Origin: Yersinia mollaretii ATCC 43969
GTDB taxonomy: Bacteria > Pseudomonadota > Gammaproteobacteria > Enterobacterales > Enterobacteriaceae
Length of the DNA stretch: 64,000 bases
Reading direction: 5' to 3'
Assembly (NCBI RefSeq): GCF_013282725.1
Contig: NZ_CP054043.1
Span: forward strand, 1,922,001-1,986,000
The position numbers and the translations under genes are program-made. Below are positions 46,823 through 56,800 of this stretch, one piece after another; positions within the stretch are counted from its first letter, which is position 1; every line of letters starts with the position of its first letter. The notes beneath the pieces are model-generated. The model was not told the DNA's origin, searched no databases, and saw only the letters and a program-made list of their open reading frames with translations.

Positions 46823-49015
46823 TTAGAATTCTGATTTAAAGGTAAATCCAACCTTTTGTTTGACGCGTGCTGAAGGCTCAGAAATGACTTCAGAAAATAA
46901 TATTTTGGCACCCTGTTGCTGTAAGTATCGAGCTAATACGCTAACGGCAGCTGTCCCTGCCCCTCTGACTGTGCCTTCAGCATAGGGGGATAATACATAA
47001 TCGGGTTGTGTTGCGGAGGCCACCAGTTCAACTTGATCTCTATTATTAAAACTATCGGCCAAAACAATCGCAATAATTTCCCCGCGAAATTTAACAACTA
47101 TATAAATTTCACCGGGGCGTTTAATGATCAATCTACGGTGTATTATACCGGTAACAATATTGCCAGCATGACGAGTTTTATTTAATGCGCTGGCTTCATC
47201 AGGATTGTCAAGTTGTTCAATGTGAGCACTTTGATATTGCTCCACCCATTGCACTATAGTTTCAATGAGCTGTTCTCGTGAGGCTTGATTCTTCTCAATT
47301 TCAGCAGCAGAAAGTTTTTCGACCTCCTCGGGAGGGGGCGTAACGATGATTTCAAATTCAAAATCTATTTCAGGATGTGCGACCAACTGACCGTGTTCCA
47401 TCACTTGTGGCACTGTTGGTTTAAAGATAAATGATTCTAATAGTAACTCATAAATGCCTAATGGTAGCTGTTCTACCTTATCGGGCATATCATCAGATGC
47501 ATAATAAAAACTATGGTTCAAATAACTCAGTTGAGCATAATCGAATGCAGTCTTAATTTGACTGAGGGCATTTTCGGAGGAGTGTGTGGTTACACTTTCT
47601 CTTACCGCCTGACTGAATCGTTGTTCTATTTCTGTATGCTCCATTGCTATGGTTGCCCCGGTACTTCCGGTTCTTATAATGGAATTTATGATTCGGCTAA
47701 AATAATCTGAATTCCAGGTTTGCAGACTAGCGCCAAATAACAGAGTGAAATCAGTCATAATATCTAGCGTCCAATCAATGCAATGGGGCCTTATCTGACG
47801 CGATTGCCGTGAGTGCAGCAACGAATAAATAGGAATCATACAGGTTTTTGCTACTGCAGGCAGGCTGAGTGATTGTTGGCTCTTTGTGCTGTCGATATAG
47901 GTCAATGTCATCTGGTTATCAAAGAACTCTTTTTGGTCTGGATCTGGATCTGTATTTATTGATGGTTGCTCTTTTAGTGGGCGACTCTCTCCTGCAATAT
48001 GTAATGTTTTCCCTTTGGTATTACTTCTGAAATAGTTAGCTGCACTGTATACTATATTCGATAATTGCCGACATGACCCGTGAGTAATGTAATTGTAGAT
48101 GTTTAGGAAGGGCACAAATGAACATATTATTTGACTTGTTTGGCTTAAATCCCTTTTCGCCCAATTGTGATCACCTGAATCAGCGGCAAGTATGGCTTTA
48201 TTTAAAATTAATGGCCCAAGATCATTGTAATTTTTTATTATTATCTCTGGCTCTACATCAATATGGGATAACCACTGAAAAGAGATAATAGGTGATATGT
48301 CCACTAGTTCATCATCTAGGGTTTGAATGTATTGAATTTGTACGATGTCATCATTGACTTGTATAATAAATGAAAGTTCATCAGCATTATCTTTGTGTGC
48401 AAACATGAATTTATTAAGCATATTGTAATCAGAGAAGCTAATTCCCTTTTGTATCATGCTAATACTCGGACCGAGTGACAGACTGACACTATAACTGTCA
48501 TCCTTCCCTTGGTTTGGGCTATTAAAAACCAAGAGTATTTGCTTGTTAGGCAAACGTTCATCATCCCAGTAGTCACCAAAAGATTCAGCGAGATTTATTT
48601 TGTATGTATCAAAAATAGTACATTTTTGATCACAATTGAGTTGCTTATTTTCTGATATCTTAATACCGGTTATTTCGTTGTACATCTCCAGACTACTCAA
48701 TTTGTCAGCATTTACACTTTCTGTTAGCGAGTAGAAGGGGGGGTTGTAACTATCATTACTATAAATTTTTGTCATCATCCCTTGAGGGATTTTTATTGAT
48801 CTTGTACTGTCATTGTCAATAATTGGCCAGTTGTCTTCTGCATATGATGATTCTCTATGTTTATTGTATAAATCAACTTGATCACCCGAAGAGAAGCACG
48901 AACTCTCACCTTGATAATTATCTTCGGTGTAAAAACAAACTTTGGTCTCATCGGAATAAGCGAATTTTGATATGGTTAATACAGAGATTGCTAATAGTTT
49001 TAGTGCTATTTGCAT
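46823..49015 (-). CDS. Secreted protein of unknown function, crystallin-like N-terminus and GNAT-like C-terminus
   Basis: 730 residues from ATG 49015, six bases after AAGGGG. A Sec signal peptide (MQIALKLLAISVLTISKFAY, cleaved before about DETK) is followed by a cysteine-containing beta/gamma-crystallin-like or I36-inhibitor-like module (VCFYTEDNYQGESSCFSSGD, about 25-115), a long middle without recognisable motifs, a Pro/Glu linker near 575, and a C-terminal stretch (about 638-730) with a GNAT-like acetyl-CoA loop RGAGTAAVSVLARYLQQQGA and closing EPSARVKQKVGF. The gene is clearly more AT-rich than its neighbours, suggesting transfer. A secreted toxin or effector is possible but not shown. 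Confidence 0.7.
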   Translation of the reverse strand: MQIALKLLAISVLTISKFAYSDETKVCFYTEDNYQGESSCFSSGDQVDLYNKHRESSYAEDNWPIIDNDSTRSIKIPQGMMTKIYSNDSYNPPFYSLTESVNADKLSSLEMYNEITGIKISENKQLNCDQKCTIFDTYKINLAESFGDYWDDERLPNKQILLVFNSPNQGKDDSYSVSLSLGPSISMIQKGISFSDYNMLNKFMFAHKDNADELSFIIQVNDDIVQIQYIQTLDDELVDISPIISFQWLSHIDVEPEIIIKNYNDLGPLILNKAILAADSGDHNWAKRDLSQTSQIICSFVPFLNIYNYITHGSCRQLSNIVYSAANYFRSNTKGKTLHIAGESRPLKEQPSINTDPDPDQKEFFDNQMTLTYIDSTKSQQSLSLPAVAKTCMIPIYSLLHSRQSRQIRPHCIDWTLDIMTDFTLLFGASLQTWNSDYFSRIINSIIRTGSTGATIAMEHTEIEQRFSQAVRESVTTHSSENALSQIKTAFDYAQLSYLNHSFYYASDDMPDKVEQLPLGIYELLLESFIFKPTVPQVMEHGQLVAHPEIDFEFEIIVTPPPEEVEKLSAAEIEKNQASREQLIETIVQWVEQYQSAHIEQLDNPDEASALNKTRHAGNIVTGIIHRRLIIKRPGEIYIVVKFRGEIIAIVLADSFNNRDQVELVASATQPDYVLSPYAEGTVRGAGTAAVSVLARYLQQQGAKILFSEVISEPSARVKQKVGFTFKSEF

Positions 49016-49233
49016 AGGCATCCCCTTGGTGTTATTAATTATAATCTATTTTGTCTTTATCGAAACTTTGCAATTATATGACATGCTAAAATTTTCGCTT
49101 TATCTATTTTTAACTATAATGTTTAATTGTCTTGTGATGTGTTTTTTATAGAGGGTTTTATTATTTGGATGAGTTGTTTTTTTATGACCAATTAAGATTG
49201 GGGTTTTATTTTTTTTGTTGCCATAAAAACAGA

Positions 49234-49274
49234 TAAAAACGCTGAGTATTAGATTTCCTCTAACACTCAGTGTT
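49234..49274 (-). terminator. Terminator of satP
   Basis: On the minus strand ACACTGAGTGTTAGA pairs with TCTAATACTCAGCGT (two mismatches) and is followed by TTTTTATCTG. It lies 33 bases beyond the satP stop. The AT-rich 49016-49233 stretch shows nothing else. Confidence 0.75.
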
Positions 49275-49306
49275 TCGTTAATACAACGATTATGTTCGTG
49301 CTGCTA

Positions 49307-49900
49307 TTAAATAGCAGGCTGGGCGTGTAATTTTTGGCCTGGTTCGCCAATTGGCAGTACGGTACGACCATATTGTTCGTTCAGCACTTCAGCCATTGCC
49401 AGATAAATGGCACTGGCACCACAAATAATGCCTTCGAAGCCAGCGAAGACCAGCAATGAATGGTTACCTGTGAAGTTACCCACTGCTAGCAGAGCAAATA
49501 GCACTGTCAGGCTGCCAAAAACAAACTGCAAGGCGCGGTTAGCCGGTAAGGTGCCAAAGAACATAAACAGCGTGAAGATGCCCCACAGACCTAAATAAAC
49601 ACCGAGGAATTGTGCGTCAGTGGCCTCTGCCAGACCCATTTTAGGCAACATCAGCAAGCCCACGAGGCTCAGCCAGAATGCGCCGTATGAGGTAAATGCC
49701 GTTGCCGCAAAGGTATTACCCTTTTTGTACTCTAATAAACCGGCCAAAATTTGTGCCAGGCCGCCGTAAAAAATCCCCATGCTCAAAATAACAGAGGTCA
49801 GGGGAAAGAAGCCTGCGTTGTGCAGGTTAAGCAAGACGGTAGTCATCCCAAAGCCCATCAGCCCTAATGGGCCAGGATTCGCCAACTTGGTGGTGTTCAT
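49307..49900 (-). CDS. satP: Acetate/succinate:H+ transporter SatP
   Basis: 197-residue inner membrane protein of the GPR1/FUN34/YaaH family with six helices. The family signature [14 protein letters not shown] is at 8-21, and [20 protein letters not shown] follows near 43. It imports acetate and succinate with protons. GAGGACTT precedes the ATG. Same neighbourhood as E. coli, upstream of and divergent from dnaK. Confidence 0.95.
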   Translation of the reverse strand: MNTTKLANPGPLGLMGFGMTTVLLNLHNAGFFPLTSVILSMGIFYGGLAQILAGLLEYKKGNTFAATAFTSYGAFWLSLVGLLMLPKMGLAEATDAQFLGVYLGLWGIFTLFMFFGTLPANRALQFVFGSLTVLFALLAVGNFTGNHSLLVFAGFEGIICGASAIYLAMAEVLNEQYGRTVLPIGEPGQKLHAQPAI

Positions 49901-49934
49901 AAGTCCTCTGTCACTAACAGAATGCTAAAAAATG

Positions 49935-50009
49935 GATAGACCCTTCTCCCTTGACGCCGCAGGGGTTGGCTGACGCCTCACCTGCAACATCAAACTCTTT
50001 GGGTATCAT
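49935..50009. repeat. ERIC-derived element between satP and dnaK
   Basis: Has the ERIC opening CCCTTGACGCCGCAGGGGTT and closing AAACTCTTTGGGTAT with a shortened centre that lacks the CTTACTTGAGTAAG palindrome. Two frames of about 120 codons on either strand here (49914-50295) look like chance and are not called. Confidence 0.6.
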
Positions 50010-50145
50010 TATCCGAATAAGTATAAAGCGCCTGAATGACCAAAAAGTCGTCAATTCCCTCAGTGCGCGCGGCATCATAATGATCCCAGCGATTGGAAAC
50101 AATGATCTTGAGGGTGATAAAAAGTATTTTTTTTTCACCTCCCCC

Positions 50146-50173
50146 CTTGATGATGAGTTTCGTGGCCCCATCT
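50146..50173 (+). promoter_or_regulatory. Sigma-32 promoter of dnaKJ
   Basis: -35 CTTGAT and -10 CCCCATCT separated by 14 bases, preceded by a C tract, very close to E. coli dnaK P1. This leaves a 5' leader of roughly 160 bases before dnaK. Confidence 0.9.
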
Positions 50174-50340
50174 TATTCCCAACCGCAGGAGCTAATCGTG
50201 GATCAGCGGATACATGCACCAACACAATATTGGGCATGAAAACATTGATTAACAAAATACGGGCAGTTGAAAATAAGCAATCCGCCCACATATAGATTAG
50301 TAACTTGACCGAATATGACTTTTTAGTGGAGGCGTTTTAG

Positions 50341-52251
50341 ATGGGTAAAATTATTGGTATCGACTTGGGTACTACCAACTCTTGTGTAGCTATTATGGAT
50401 GGCGCAAAAGCGCGCGTGCTGGAGAACAGCGAAGGCGACCGCACCACGCCTTCTATCATCGCTTATACCCAAGATGGTGAAATTCTGGTTGGCCAACCGG
50501 CTAAACGTCAGGCTATCACTAACCCGCAAAATACATTGTTTGCTATCAAGCGTTTGATTGGCCGTCGTTTCCAGGATGAAGAAGCGCAGCGTGATAAAGA
50601 TATCATGCCGTACAAAATCGTGGCAGCTGACAACGGCGATGCTTGGGTTGAAGTAAAAGGCCAGAAAGTTGCACCACCGCAGATCTCTGCTGAAGTGCTG
50701 AAGAAAATGAAGAAAACGGCTGAAGATTTCCTGGGTGAACCAGTGACTGAAGCGGTTATCACTGTACCTGCGTACTTCAACGATGCTCAGCGTCAGGCAA
50801 CTAAAGATGCTGGCCGTATCGCAGGTTTGGAAGTAAAACGTATCATTAACGAACCAACCGCAGCGGCACTGGCCTACGGTCTGGACAAAGAAGTCGGTAA
50901 CCGTACTATCGCGGTTTATGACCTCGGTGGTGGTACTTTCGATATCTCTATTATAGAGATCGATGAAGTTGATGGCGAAAAAACTTTCGAAGTTCTGGCA
51001 ACCAACGGTGATACCCACTTGGGTGGTGAAGACTTCGATAGCCGCTTGATTAACTATCTGGTTGATGAATTCAAAAAAGACCAAGGTATGGATCTGCGTA
51101 CTGATCCATTGGCAATGCAGCGCCTGAAAGAAGCCGCTGAAAAAGCAAAAATTGAGTTGTCTTCAGCTCAACAGACCGACGTTAACCTGCCGTACATCAC
51201 GGCTGATGGCAGCGGTCCAAAACACATGAACATCAAAGTGACCCGCGCTAAATTGGAGTCACTGGTAGAAGATTTGGTCAACCGTTCTATTGAACCACTG
51301 AAAGTGGCGTTGCAAGATGCTGGCTTGTCTGTTTCCGACATTCAGGACGTTATCCTGGTGGGTGGTCAGACTCGTATGCCAATGGTTCAGAAGAAAGTGG
51401 CTGATTTCTTCGGCAAAGAACCACGTAAAGACGTTAACCCAGATGAAGCTGTAGCGATTGGTGCGGCAGTGCAGGGTGGTGTTCTGTCTGGTGAAGTGAA
51501 AGACGTCCTGTTGCTGGACGTGACTCCGCTGTCACTGGGTATTGAAACCATGGGTGGTGTGATGACTCCGCTTATCACCAAAAACACCACTATCCCAACT
51601 AAGCACAGTCAGGTGTTCTCTACTGCAGAAGACAACCAGTCTGCGGTAACCATCCATGTGCTTCAGGGTGAGCGTAAACGTGCTCAGGATAACAAGTCTC
51701 TGGGTCAGTTCAATCTGGACGGCATTCAGGCTGCACCGCGTGGTATGGCGCAAATCGAAGTGACCTTCGATATCGACGCCGACGGTATTTTGCATGTGTC
51801 TGCAAAAGACAAAAATACCGGTCGCGAGCAGAAGATCACCATCAAGGCATCTTCTGGTCTGAACGAGGAAGAGATCCAGAAAATGGTACGCGATGCTGAA
51901 GCTAACGCCGAAGCTGACCGTAAGTTTGAAGAGCTGGTACAGACCCGTAACCAAGCTGACCATCTGATTCACGGCACACGTAAACAGTTGGAAGAAGCCG
52001 GTGACAAACTGCCAGCAGAAGACAAAACTTCAATCGAAGAGGCTTTGAAAGCATTGGAAGCGGCGCTGAAAAGCGAAGATAAAGCTGAGATTGAAGCTAA
52101 AACTCAGGCTCTGGTGCAGGTCTCTGGCAAGTTGCTGGAAATGGCTCAGCAGCAGCAAGCTGCCGCAGGCGGTGATGCTGGCGATACCAGTGCCAAGAAA
52201 GAAGACGACGTTGTAGACGCCGAATTCGAAGAAGTGAAAGACAAAAAATAA
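50341..52251 (+). CDS. dnaK: Molecular chaperone DnaK (Hsp70)
   Basis: 636 residues. An actin-like ATPase domain ([15 protein letters not shown] at 4-18, [11 protein letters not shown] near 194, [10 protein letters not shown] near 340) is followed by the conserved linker [12 protein letters not shown], the substrate-binding domain and a lid ending in the acidic EEVKDKK. It binds exposed hydrophobic peptides under control of DnaJ and GrpE, and restrains sigma-32. GTGGAGG lies eight bases before the ATG. Confidence 0.99.
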   Translation: MGKIIGIDLGTTNSCVAIMDGAKARVLENSEGDRTTPSIIAYTQDGEILVGQPAKRQAITNPQNTLFAIKRLIGRRFQDEEAQRDKDIMPYKIVAADNGDAWVEVKGQKVAPPQISAEVLKKMKKTAEDFLGEPVTEAVITVPAYFNDAQRQATKDAGRIAGLEVKRIINEPTAAALAYGLDKEVGNRTIAVYDLGGGTFDISIIEIDEVDGEKTFEVLATNGDTHLGGEDFDSRLINYLVDEFKKDQGMDLRTDPLAMQRLKEAAEKAKIELSSAQQTDVNLPYITADGSGPKHMNIKVTRAKLESLVEDLVNRSIEPLKVALQDAGLSVSDIQDVILVGGQTRMPMVQKKVADFFGKEPRKDVNPDEAVAIGAAVQGGVLSGEVKDVLLLDVTPLSLGIETMGGVMTPLITKNTTIPTKHSQVFSTAEDNQSAVTIHVLQGERKRAQDNKSLGQFNLDGIQAAPRGMAQIEVTFDIDADGILHVSAKDKNTGREQKITIKASSGLNEEEIQKMVRDAEANAEADRKFEELVQTRNQADHLIHGTRKQLEEAGDKLPAEDKTSIEEALKALEAALKSEDKAEIEAKTQALVQVSGKLLEMAQQQQAAAGGDAGDTSAKKEDDVVDAEFEEVKDKK

Positions 52252-52302
52252 TCGCCCTTAAGCGGGCACAGCAGTGGTAGGCCTTACTGTTGCTGGAAAC
52301 CA

Positions 52303-52334
52303 GCACGGGCGTCGAGGAAACTCTACGCCCGTGC
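52303..52334 (+). other. Strong hairpin in the dnaK-dnaJ intercistronic gap
   Basis: GCACGGGCGT and ACGCCCGTGC form a perfect 10-bp stem with a 12-base loop. There is no T tract, so it is more likely a processing or attenuation element tuning dnaJ relative to dnaK than a full terminator. Confidence 0.6.
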
Positions 52335-52363
52335 ACGCATGTTAAGGGTAGGAAAAAAAGAGA

Positions 52364-53497
52364 ATGGCGAAGAGAGATTATTACGAGGTTCTGGGTGTTC
52401 AAAAGAACGCCGATGAACGTGAAATCAAAAAGGCCTATAAACGCCTGGCAGTAAAGTATCATCCGGACCGTAATCAGGACGAGAACGATACCGGCGAAAA
52501 CTTTAAGGAAGTTAAAGAAGCCTACGAAATTCTGACCGACCCACAAAAGCGCGCAGCATATGACCAATATGGTCATGCCGCCTTCGAGCAAGGTGGTATG
52601 GGCGGCGGCGGTTTCGGTGGTGGTGGCGGTGCTGATTTTAGCGATATCTTTGGTGATGTTTTCGGCGATATCTTTGGTGGTGGACGCCGTCAGCGTGCCT
52701 CCCGTGGTTCGGATCTGCGCTACAACATGGATTTGACACTGGAAGAAGCGGTACGCGGTGTGACTAAAGAGATCCGCATCCCAACACTGAATGAGTGTGA
52801 CGTTTGCCATGGTAGCGGTGCTAAGCCGGGAAGCTCTCCGGTCACCTGTTCGACTTGCCGTGGTGCGGGTCAGGTGCATATGCGCCAAGGGTTCTTTACC
52901 GTACAGCAGGCATGTCCGACTTGTCATGGCAACGGCCAAATCATTAAAGATCCGTGCAATAAGTGTCATGGGCATGGTCGCGTTGAGAAATCAAAAACAC
53001 TGTCGGTTAAGATCCCGGCGGGTGTTGATACCGGTGATCGCATTCGCTTAACAGGCGAAGGTGAAGCGGGTGAGCACGGTGCACCAGCAGGTGATTTATA
53101 TGTTCAGGTGCAAGTTAAAGCGCATCCAATCTTCGAACGCGAAGGCAATAATCTGTATTGCGAAGTGCCTATTAACTTTGCAATGGCAGCCTTGGGCGGC
53201 GAGATTGAAGTCCCAACACTGGATGGCCGCGTTAAGCTGAAAGTGCCTGCGGAAACCCAGACTGGCAAGCTGTTCCGTATGCGTGGCAAGGGTGTGAAAT
53301 CTGTTCGTGGTGGGAGTCAAGGTGACTTGCTATGCCGCGTTGTGGTTGAGACACCTGTCCATCTGAGTGAAAAGCAAAAACAACTTCTGCGTGAACTCGA
53401 AGAGAGTTTTGTTGGTGCTGCGGGTGAGAAAAATAGCCCCCGCTCTAAAAGCTTTCTAGATGGCGTGAAGAAGTTCTTTGATGATTTGACTCGCTAA
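52364..53497 (+). CDS. dnaJ: Co-chaperone DnaJ (Hsp40)
   Basis: 377 residues. J domain with HPD in [10 protein letters not shown] near 33-35, a Gly/Phe-rich stretch (about 77-108), four CxxCxGxG zinc repeats ([32 protein letters not shown], about 145-205) and the C-terminal substrate-binding domain. It stimulates DnaK ATPase and delivers clients. Co-transcribed with dnaK; a 13-bp stem hairpin follows the stop. Confidence 0.98.
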   Translation: MAKRDYYEVLGVQKNADEREIKKAYKRLAVKYHPDRNQDENDTGENFKEVKEAYEILTDPQKRAAYDQYGHAAFEQGGMGGGGFGGGGGADFSDIFGDVFGDIFGGGRRQRASRGSDLRYNMDLTLEEAVRGVTKEIRIPTLNECDVCHGSGAKPGSSPVTCSTCRGAGQVHMRQGFFTVQQACPTCHGNGQIIKDPCNKCHGHGRVEKSKTLSVKIPAGVDTGDRIRLTGEGEAGEHGAPAGDLYVQVQVKAHPIFEREGNNLYCEVPINFAMAALGGEIEVPTLDGRVKLKVPAETQTGKLFRMRGKGVKSVRGGSQGDLLCRVVVETPVHLSEKQKQLLRELEESFVGAAGEKNSPRSKSFLDGVKKFFDDLTR

Positions 53498-53499
53498 TA

Positions 53500-53536
53500 A
53501 ATGGCTTAACCTGTAAGCCATGCAGGTTAAGCCATT
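53500..53536 (+). terminator. Hairpin after dnaJ
   Basis: AATGGCTTAACCTG and CAGGTTAAGCCATT form a perfect 14-bp stem around a 9-base loop, three bases after the dnaJ stop. It lacks a T run but is strong enough to protect or end the dnaKJ message. Confidence 0.65.
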
Positions 53537-53545
53537 AGTCATGTT

Positions 53546-53590
53546 ATGCCGCTCAATTAAGGGGTTAACGGTCCCTTCATTTAGCGGCAT
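53546..53590. repeat. Nested inverted repeat downstream of dnaJ
   Basis: Outer ATGCCGCT/AGCGGCAT and inner AAGGG/CCCTT pairs around GTTAACGGT, each separated by five unpaired bases on either side. It sits ten bases after the dnaJ hairpin. Confidence 0.5.
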
Positions 53591-54121
53591 TATTCTCGCA
53601 ACTGATTAATCTAATTTAACAGTATGTTAGGTTATAGCGAGTGGCAGACAACCTGCTTTTATTTTATTGACTCCCGCCGCGTATTAACTCATTACCCATC
53701 ATATAATATGACTTTGAAATTAAATGTTGCTTATTTATATTTTATTTTGAATATAAAATAATGTCACATTTATATAATGCCATCTCAATTATCAATTAAT
53801 AGACGATTTATAATAATCATTATCAGTTTCATGCACATAAATATAAAAATGGTGTTTGTTTCTATATTTAATAAAATCAACAAGATAAATAAAAGATAGC
53901 ATGATTTTAATTGCGATATGAATACTAAAGCTCGAATGTAAATAAAAAACCACAACTGGGATATTAATAGATCCAATACTAATTGGATCTATTATTTATT
54001 TTGACAATAATTATGTGCCGAGCAAATTTTCTGCTGCATCTTGTCGTAAACAGGTAGGAGGTTCTGTCCGGTCACGTCGATTGTTACTCTTATTTAATAT
54101 TCCAGTAGAGGTATTATTCAC
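53591..54121. other. AT-rich 0.5 kb before the methyltransferase, with inverted repeats and a Fur-like box
   Basis: No convincing gene; a 63-codon minus frame at 53785-53976 is low-complexity. Inverted repeats: TATTTTAT/ATAAAATA (53738-53760) and AATAGATCCAAT/ATTGGATCTATT (53966-53993). A 19-mer at 53806-53824 ending ATAATCATTATC matches the Fur consensus at 15 of 19 positions. TTGACA at 54001 is a possible -35 for the downstream gene. The base composition differs sharply from dnaJ and nhaA. Confidence 0.45.
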
Positions 54122-55153
54122 ATGGTAACTAATAAGAAATTTACACATGAAAATGAAACAGCTGCTTTATATTTAATGGATCTAATTATGGGTTACAGCT
54201 ATCAGGCATCACTTCGTGCCGTGGCTCTTTTAGGGGTGGCCGATCATCTTTTGGGTGGGCCAAAAACCGCGCAGGAATTGGCGCAGGAGTTGGACGTTGA
54301 AGCACTGCCCCTGCATCGGGTGATGCGATTATTGGCGACACGAGATATTTTTAAAGAAATTGACGGGCAGAAATTTATTCTTACTCCTGCGGCAGAGTGC
54401 CTATGTAAATCATCTCCTTATTCACTTCGTGGGGCGGCAATGATGCTGACGGATGAAACATTCTGGCGACCTGCGGGGATTATCGCTGAGAGTGTTCGTG
54501 GCCACTCCGCTTTTAAAAAGGTGTTCAACACCTCTTTCTTCGAGTATTGGTCACGCCCAGAAAATCATACTGAGGAGAATGATTTTCACGCCGGGATGTC
54601 TTCAATGTCAGAAGTGGAAAACCCTTGTTTGGTGCGCAGCTATGAATTCCCCAAAAATGCGACCGTGGTTGATGTCGCTGGGGGAATGGGCGGATTGCTG
54701 CTTAGGGTGTTGCAGGCCAATCCAACACTTCATGGCATTTTATTTGATAGGGAACCGGTTCTGGCAAGAACCCGTCTTGGCGAGTTAGGGGATGATTCAC
54801 GTTGGAGACTCCAACCCGGTAGTTTCTTCGAGTCATGCCCACCGGCTGATATCTATTTACTGAAATATATCGTCCATGACTGGCCTGATGAAAAAGCGAC
54901 AGAAATATTGCTAAATTGCCGTAAGGCAATGTTGCCAAATGGGAAAGTACTGATCATGGACACCCTTATTCAGGAAGACAACCAACCCCACTTCGGCAAA
55001 AGCATGGATATTCTTATGTTGGGCAGCTTTGACGGTGGGAGAGAGCGCACTGAAGTTGAGTTGAAAGGGATGCTGGCGAATGCTGACCTGAAAATAAATC
55101 GCATTATTGATACCGGCACTTATCTATCAATTGTCGAGGCTGTTGCTCGTTAA
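54122..55153 (+). CDS. Orphan SAM-dependent O-methyltransferase (family 2, CrtF/COMT-like)
   Basis: 343 residues. An N-terminal dimerisation/winged-helix domain (about 15-105: YQASLRAVALLGVADHL, ELDVEALPLHRVMRLLATRD) is followed by a SAM-binding fold with VVDVAGGMGGLLLRVL near 184 and the catalytic-type His in KYIVHDWPDE near 249. Relatives methylate hydroxyls of carotenoids, phenylpropanoids or polyketides. No biosynthetic partners are nearby. GAGG lies 11 bases before the ATG. Flanked by AT-rich sequence and a terminator, it looks like an insertion between dnaJ and nhaA. Confidence 0.82.
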   Translation: MVTNKKFTHENETAALYLMDLIMGYSYQASLRAVALLGVADHLLGGPKTAQELAQELDVEALPLHRVMRLLATRDIFKEIDGQKFILTPAAECLCKSSPYSLRGAAMMLTDETFWRPAGIIAESVRGHSAFKKVFNTSFFEYWSRPENHTEENDFHAGMSSMSEVENPCLVRSYEFPKNATVVDVAGGMGGLLLRVLQANPTLHGILFDREPVLARTRLGELGDDSRWRLQPGSFFESCPPADIYLLKYIVHDWPDEKATEILLNCRKAMLPNGKVLIMDTLIQEDNQPHFGKSMDILMLGSFDGGRERTEVELKGMLANADLKINRIIDTGTYLSIVEAVAR

Positions 55154-55199
55154 TGATAGGGATATGAGCTACCCAAACTCCAGATACAATTTTCTATCG

Positions 55200-55229
55200 A
55201 GCCCACATTTCATTTTGTGGGCTTTTCTT
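55200..55229 (+). terminator. Terminator of the methyltransferase gene
   Basis: GCCCACA and TGTGGGC pair around an 8-base loop, followed by TTTTCTTT, 47 bases after the stop. Confidence 0.85.
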
Positions 55230-55433
55230 TGTGACTGATTACCCGCATAAATCATCAGTCACTTGGTGCTTGAGTCGCGAATAAATGTGATTGACGTCGC
55301 CTATTGCTCGGTTATTTCGAGTATTAACTGCAATAAAAACGACTTTTTACGAGCTAATAATTAGCCTAGAATTTATAAATCAATTGCCAGTTACGCTAAC
55401 TGGTTTCTCTGTCCGATGTAGGGAGTATTCATT

Positions 55434-56612
55434 GTGACAAACATGATTCGTCAATTTTTACGCCAAGAGGCGGCGGGGGGGATGATTCTCATCTTCGCCG
55501 CCATCGTGGCCCTATTTATGGCTAACACCTCGCTACAAGGGATTTATCACTCATTTCTTGATGTGCCGGTATCCGTAAAGATAGCGTCACTGGATATCAG
55601 CAAGCCACTATTACTGTGGATTAACGATGGTTTAATGGCGATATTCTTTCTCGTCGTTGGGCTAGAAGTTAAGCGCGAGCTGATGGAAGGTTCACTGGCA
55701 GGTCGTGATAAAGCAGTTTTCCCCGCAATTGCCGCATTGGGTGGTATGTTGGCCCCTGCTTTGATCTATTTGCTGTTTAATGGTGCGGATGAAGTGACCC
55801 GCCAAGGTTGGGCCATTCCGGCTGCAACGGATATCGCCTTCGCATTGGGTGTGATGGCGCTATTGGGTCCTCGGGTACCGACCAGCCTGAAAGTATTTTT
55901 ACTGGCACTGGCGATTATCGATGATTTGGGTGTCATCATTATAATTGCGCTGTTTTATACCCATGAGGTATCAGTGCAAGCTTTGGCGATCGCCGCTGCG
56001 GCTATTGCGCTGCTGGGATACATGAACTGGCGTGGCGTCGGGAAAACCTCTGCTTATTTACTGGTGGGGTTAGTACTGTGGGTTTGCATTCTTAAGTCAG
56101 GTGTACATGCGACCTTAGCCGGCGTCATTGTTGGCTTTATGATTCCGCTGCATACCAAAAATAAACGCTCGCCTTCGGAATCGCTGGAACATGGTTTGCA
56201 TCCGTGGGTTGCCTATTTGATTTTGCCATTATTTGCATTTGCCAATGCAGGCGTTTCATTACAGGGTGTCTCTCTCTCTGGGCTGACATCGTTACTACCT
56301 ATGGGGATTGCGAGCGGCCTGTTTATTGGTAAACCTCTGGGAATTTTCATCTTTAGTTGGCTCGCGGTTAAGTTAGGGATTGCTAAACTGCCTGATACGA
56401 TAAACTTTAAGCAGATTTTCGCTGTCTCAGTCCTTTGTGGTATTGGCTTTACAATGTCGATATTTATCGCTTCACTGGCATTTGAAGGCGCGGATCTTGC
56501 TCTGACGACCTATTCCAAACTGGGTATATTGCTAGGTTCGACCTCGGCAGCGATTGTGGGTTACAGCTTATTGCGCCTTGTGTTACCGGCGAATAAAACA
56601 GCAGCTAACTAG
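55434..56612 (+). CDS. nhaA: Na+/H+ antiporter NhaA (GTG start)
   Basis: 392 residues from GTG 55434 ([16 protein letters not shown]), with GGGAG upstream. Twelve membrane helices. The ion-binding pair is in [16 protein letters not shown] (two Asp near 161-162, equivalent to E. coli D163/D164), with [13 protein letters not shown] near 125. It extrudes Na+ or Li+ in exchange for protons at alkaline pH. The following gene is its activator nhaR. Confidence 0.97.
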   Translation: MTNMIRQFLRQEAAGGMILIFAAIVALFMANTSLQGIYHSFLDVPVSVKIASLDISKPLLLWINDGLMAIFFLVVGLEVKRELMEGSLAGRDKAVFPAIAALGGMLAPALIYLLFNGADEVTRQGWAIPAATDIAFALGVMALLGPRVPTSLKVFLLALAIIDDLGVIIIIALFYTHEVSVQALAIAAAAIALLGYMNWRGVGKTSAYLLVGLVLWVCILKSGVHATLAGVIVGFMIPLHTKNKRSPSESLEHGLHPWVAYLILPLFAFANAGVSLQGVSLSGLTSLLPMGIASGLFIGKPLGIFIFSWLAVKLGIAKLPDTINFKQIFAVSVLCGIGFTMSIFIASLAFEGADLALTTYSKLGILLGSTSAAIVGYSLLRLVLPANKTAAN

Positions 56613-56800
56613 TCCAATGTATTGCTAACACAATTTATTGTTAACCCAACGTATGGGTATTGCCGGTGTCAAACAGAGGCATCGGCAGTTTTACTTGATG
56701 GAATTCCTGGCTCACAGTTCGTGTAGTCTAAAACAGGGAATGTTTTATCGTGTATGGGGCCATCTACCTTGGCTTCGCGATATGTTAAGGAGATAACGAC

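Noticed and set aside
49914..50295. Overlapping frames of about 120 codons on both strands between satP and dnaK.
   Set aside because: They span an ERIC-derived element and the sigma-32 promoter of dnaK; the content is not protein-like.
50323..51084. A 253-codon frame antisense to dnaK.
   Set aside because: A mirror frame caused by dnaK codon bias, a well-known artefact of Hsp70 genes.
52097..52975. A 292-codon frame antisense to the dnaK end and dnaJ.
   Set aside because: Shadow of the real genes; spans two coding regions and their intergenic hairpin.
53785..53976. A 63-codon minus-strand frame rich in Ile, Leu and Phe.
   Set aside because: Arises from AT-rich sequence; no ribosome binding site. 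A small membrane peptide cannot be excluded but has no support.
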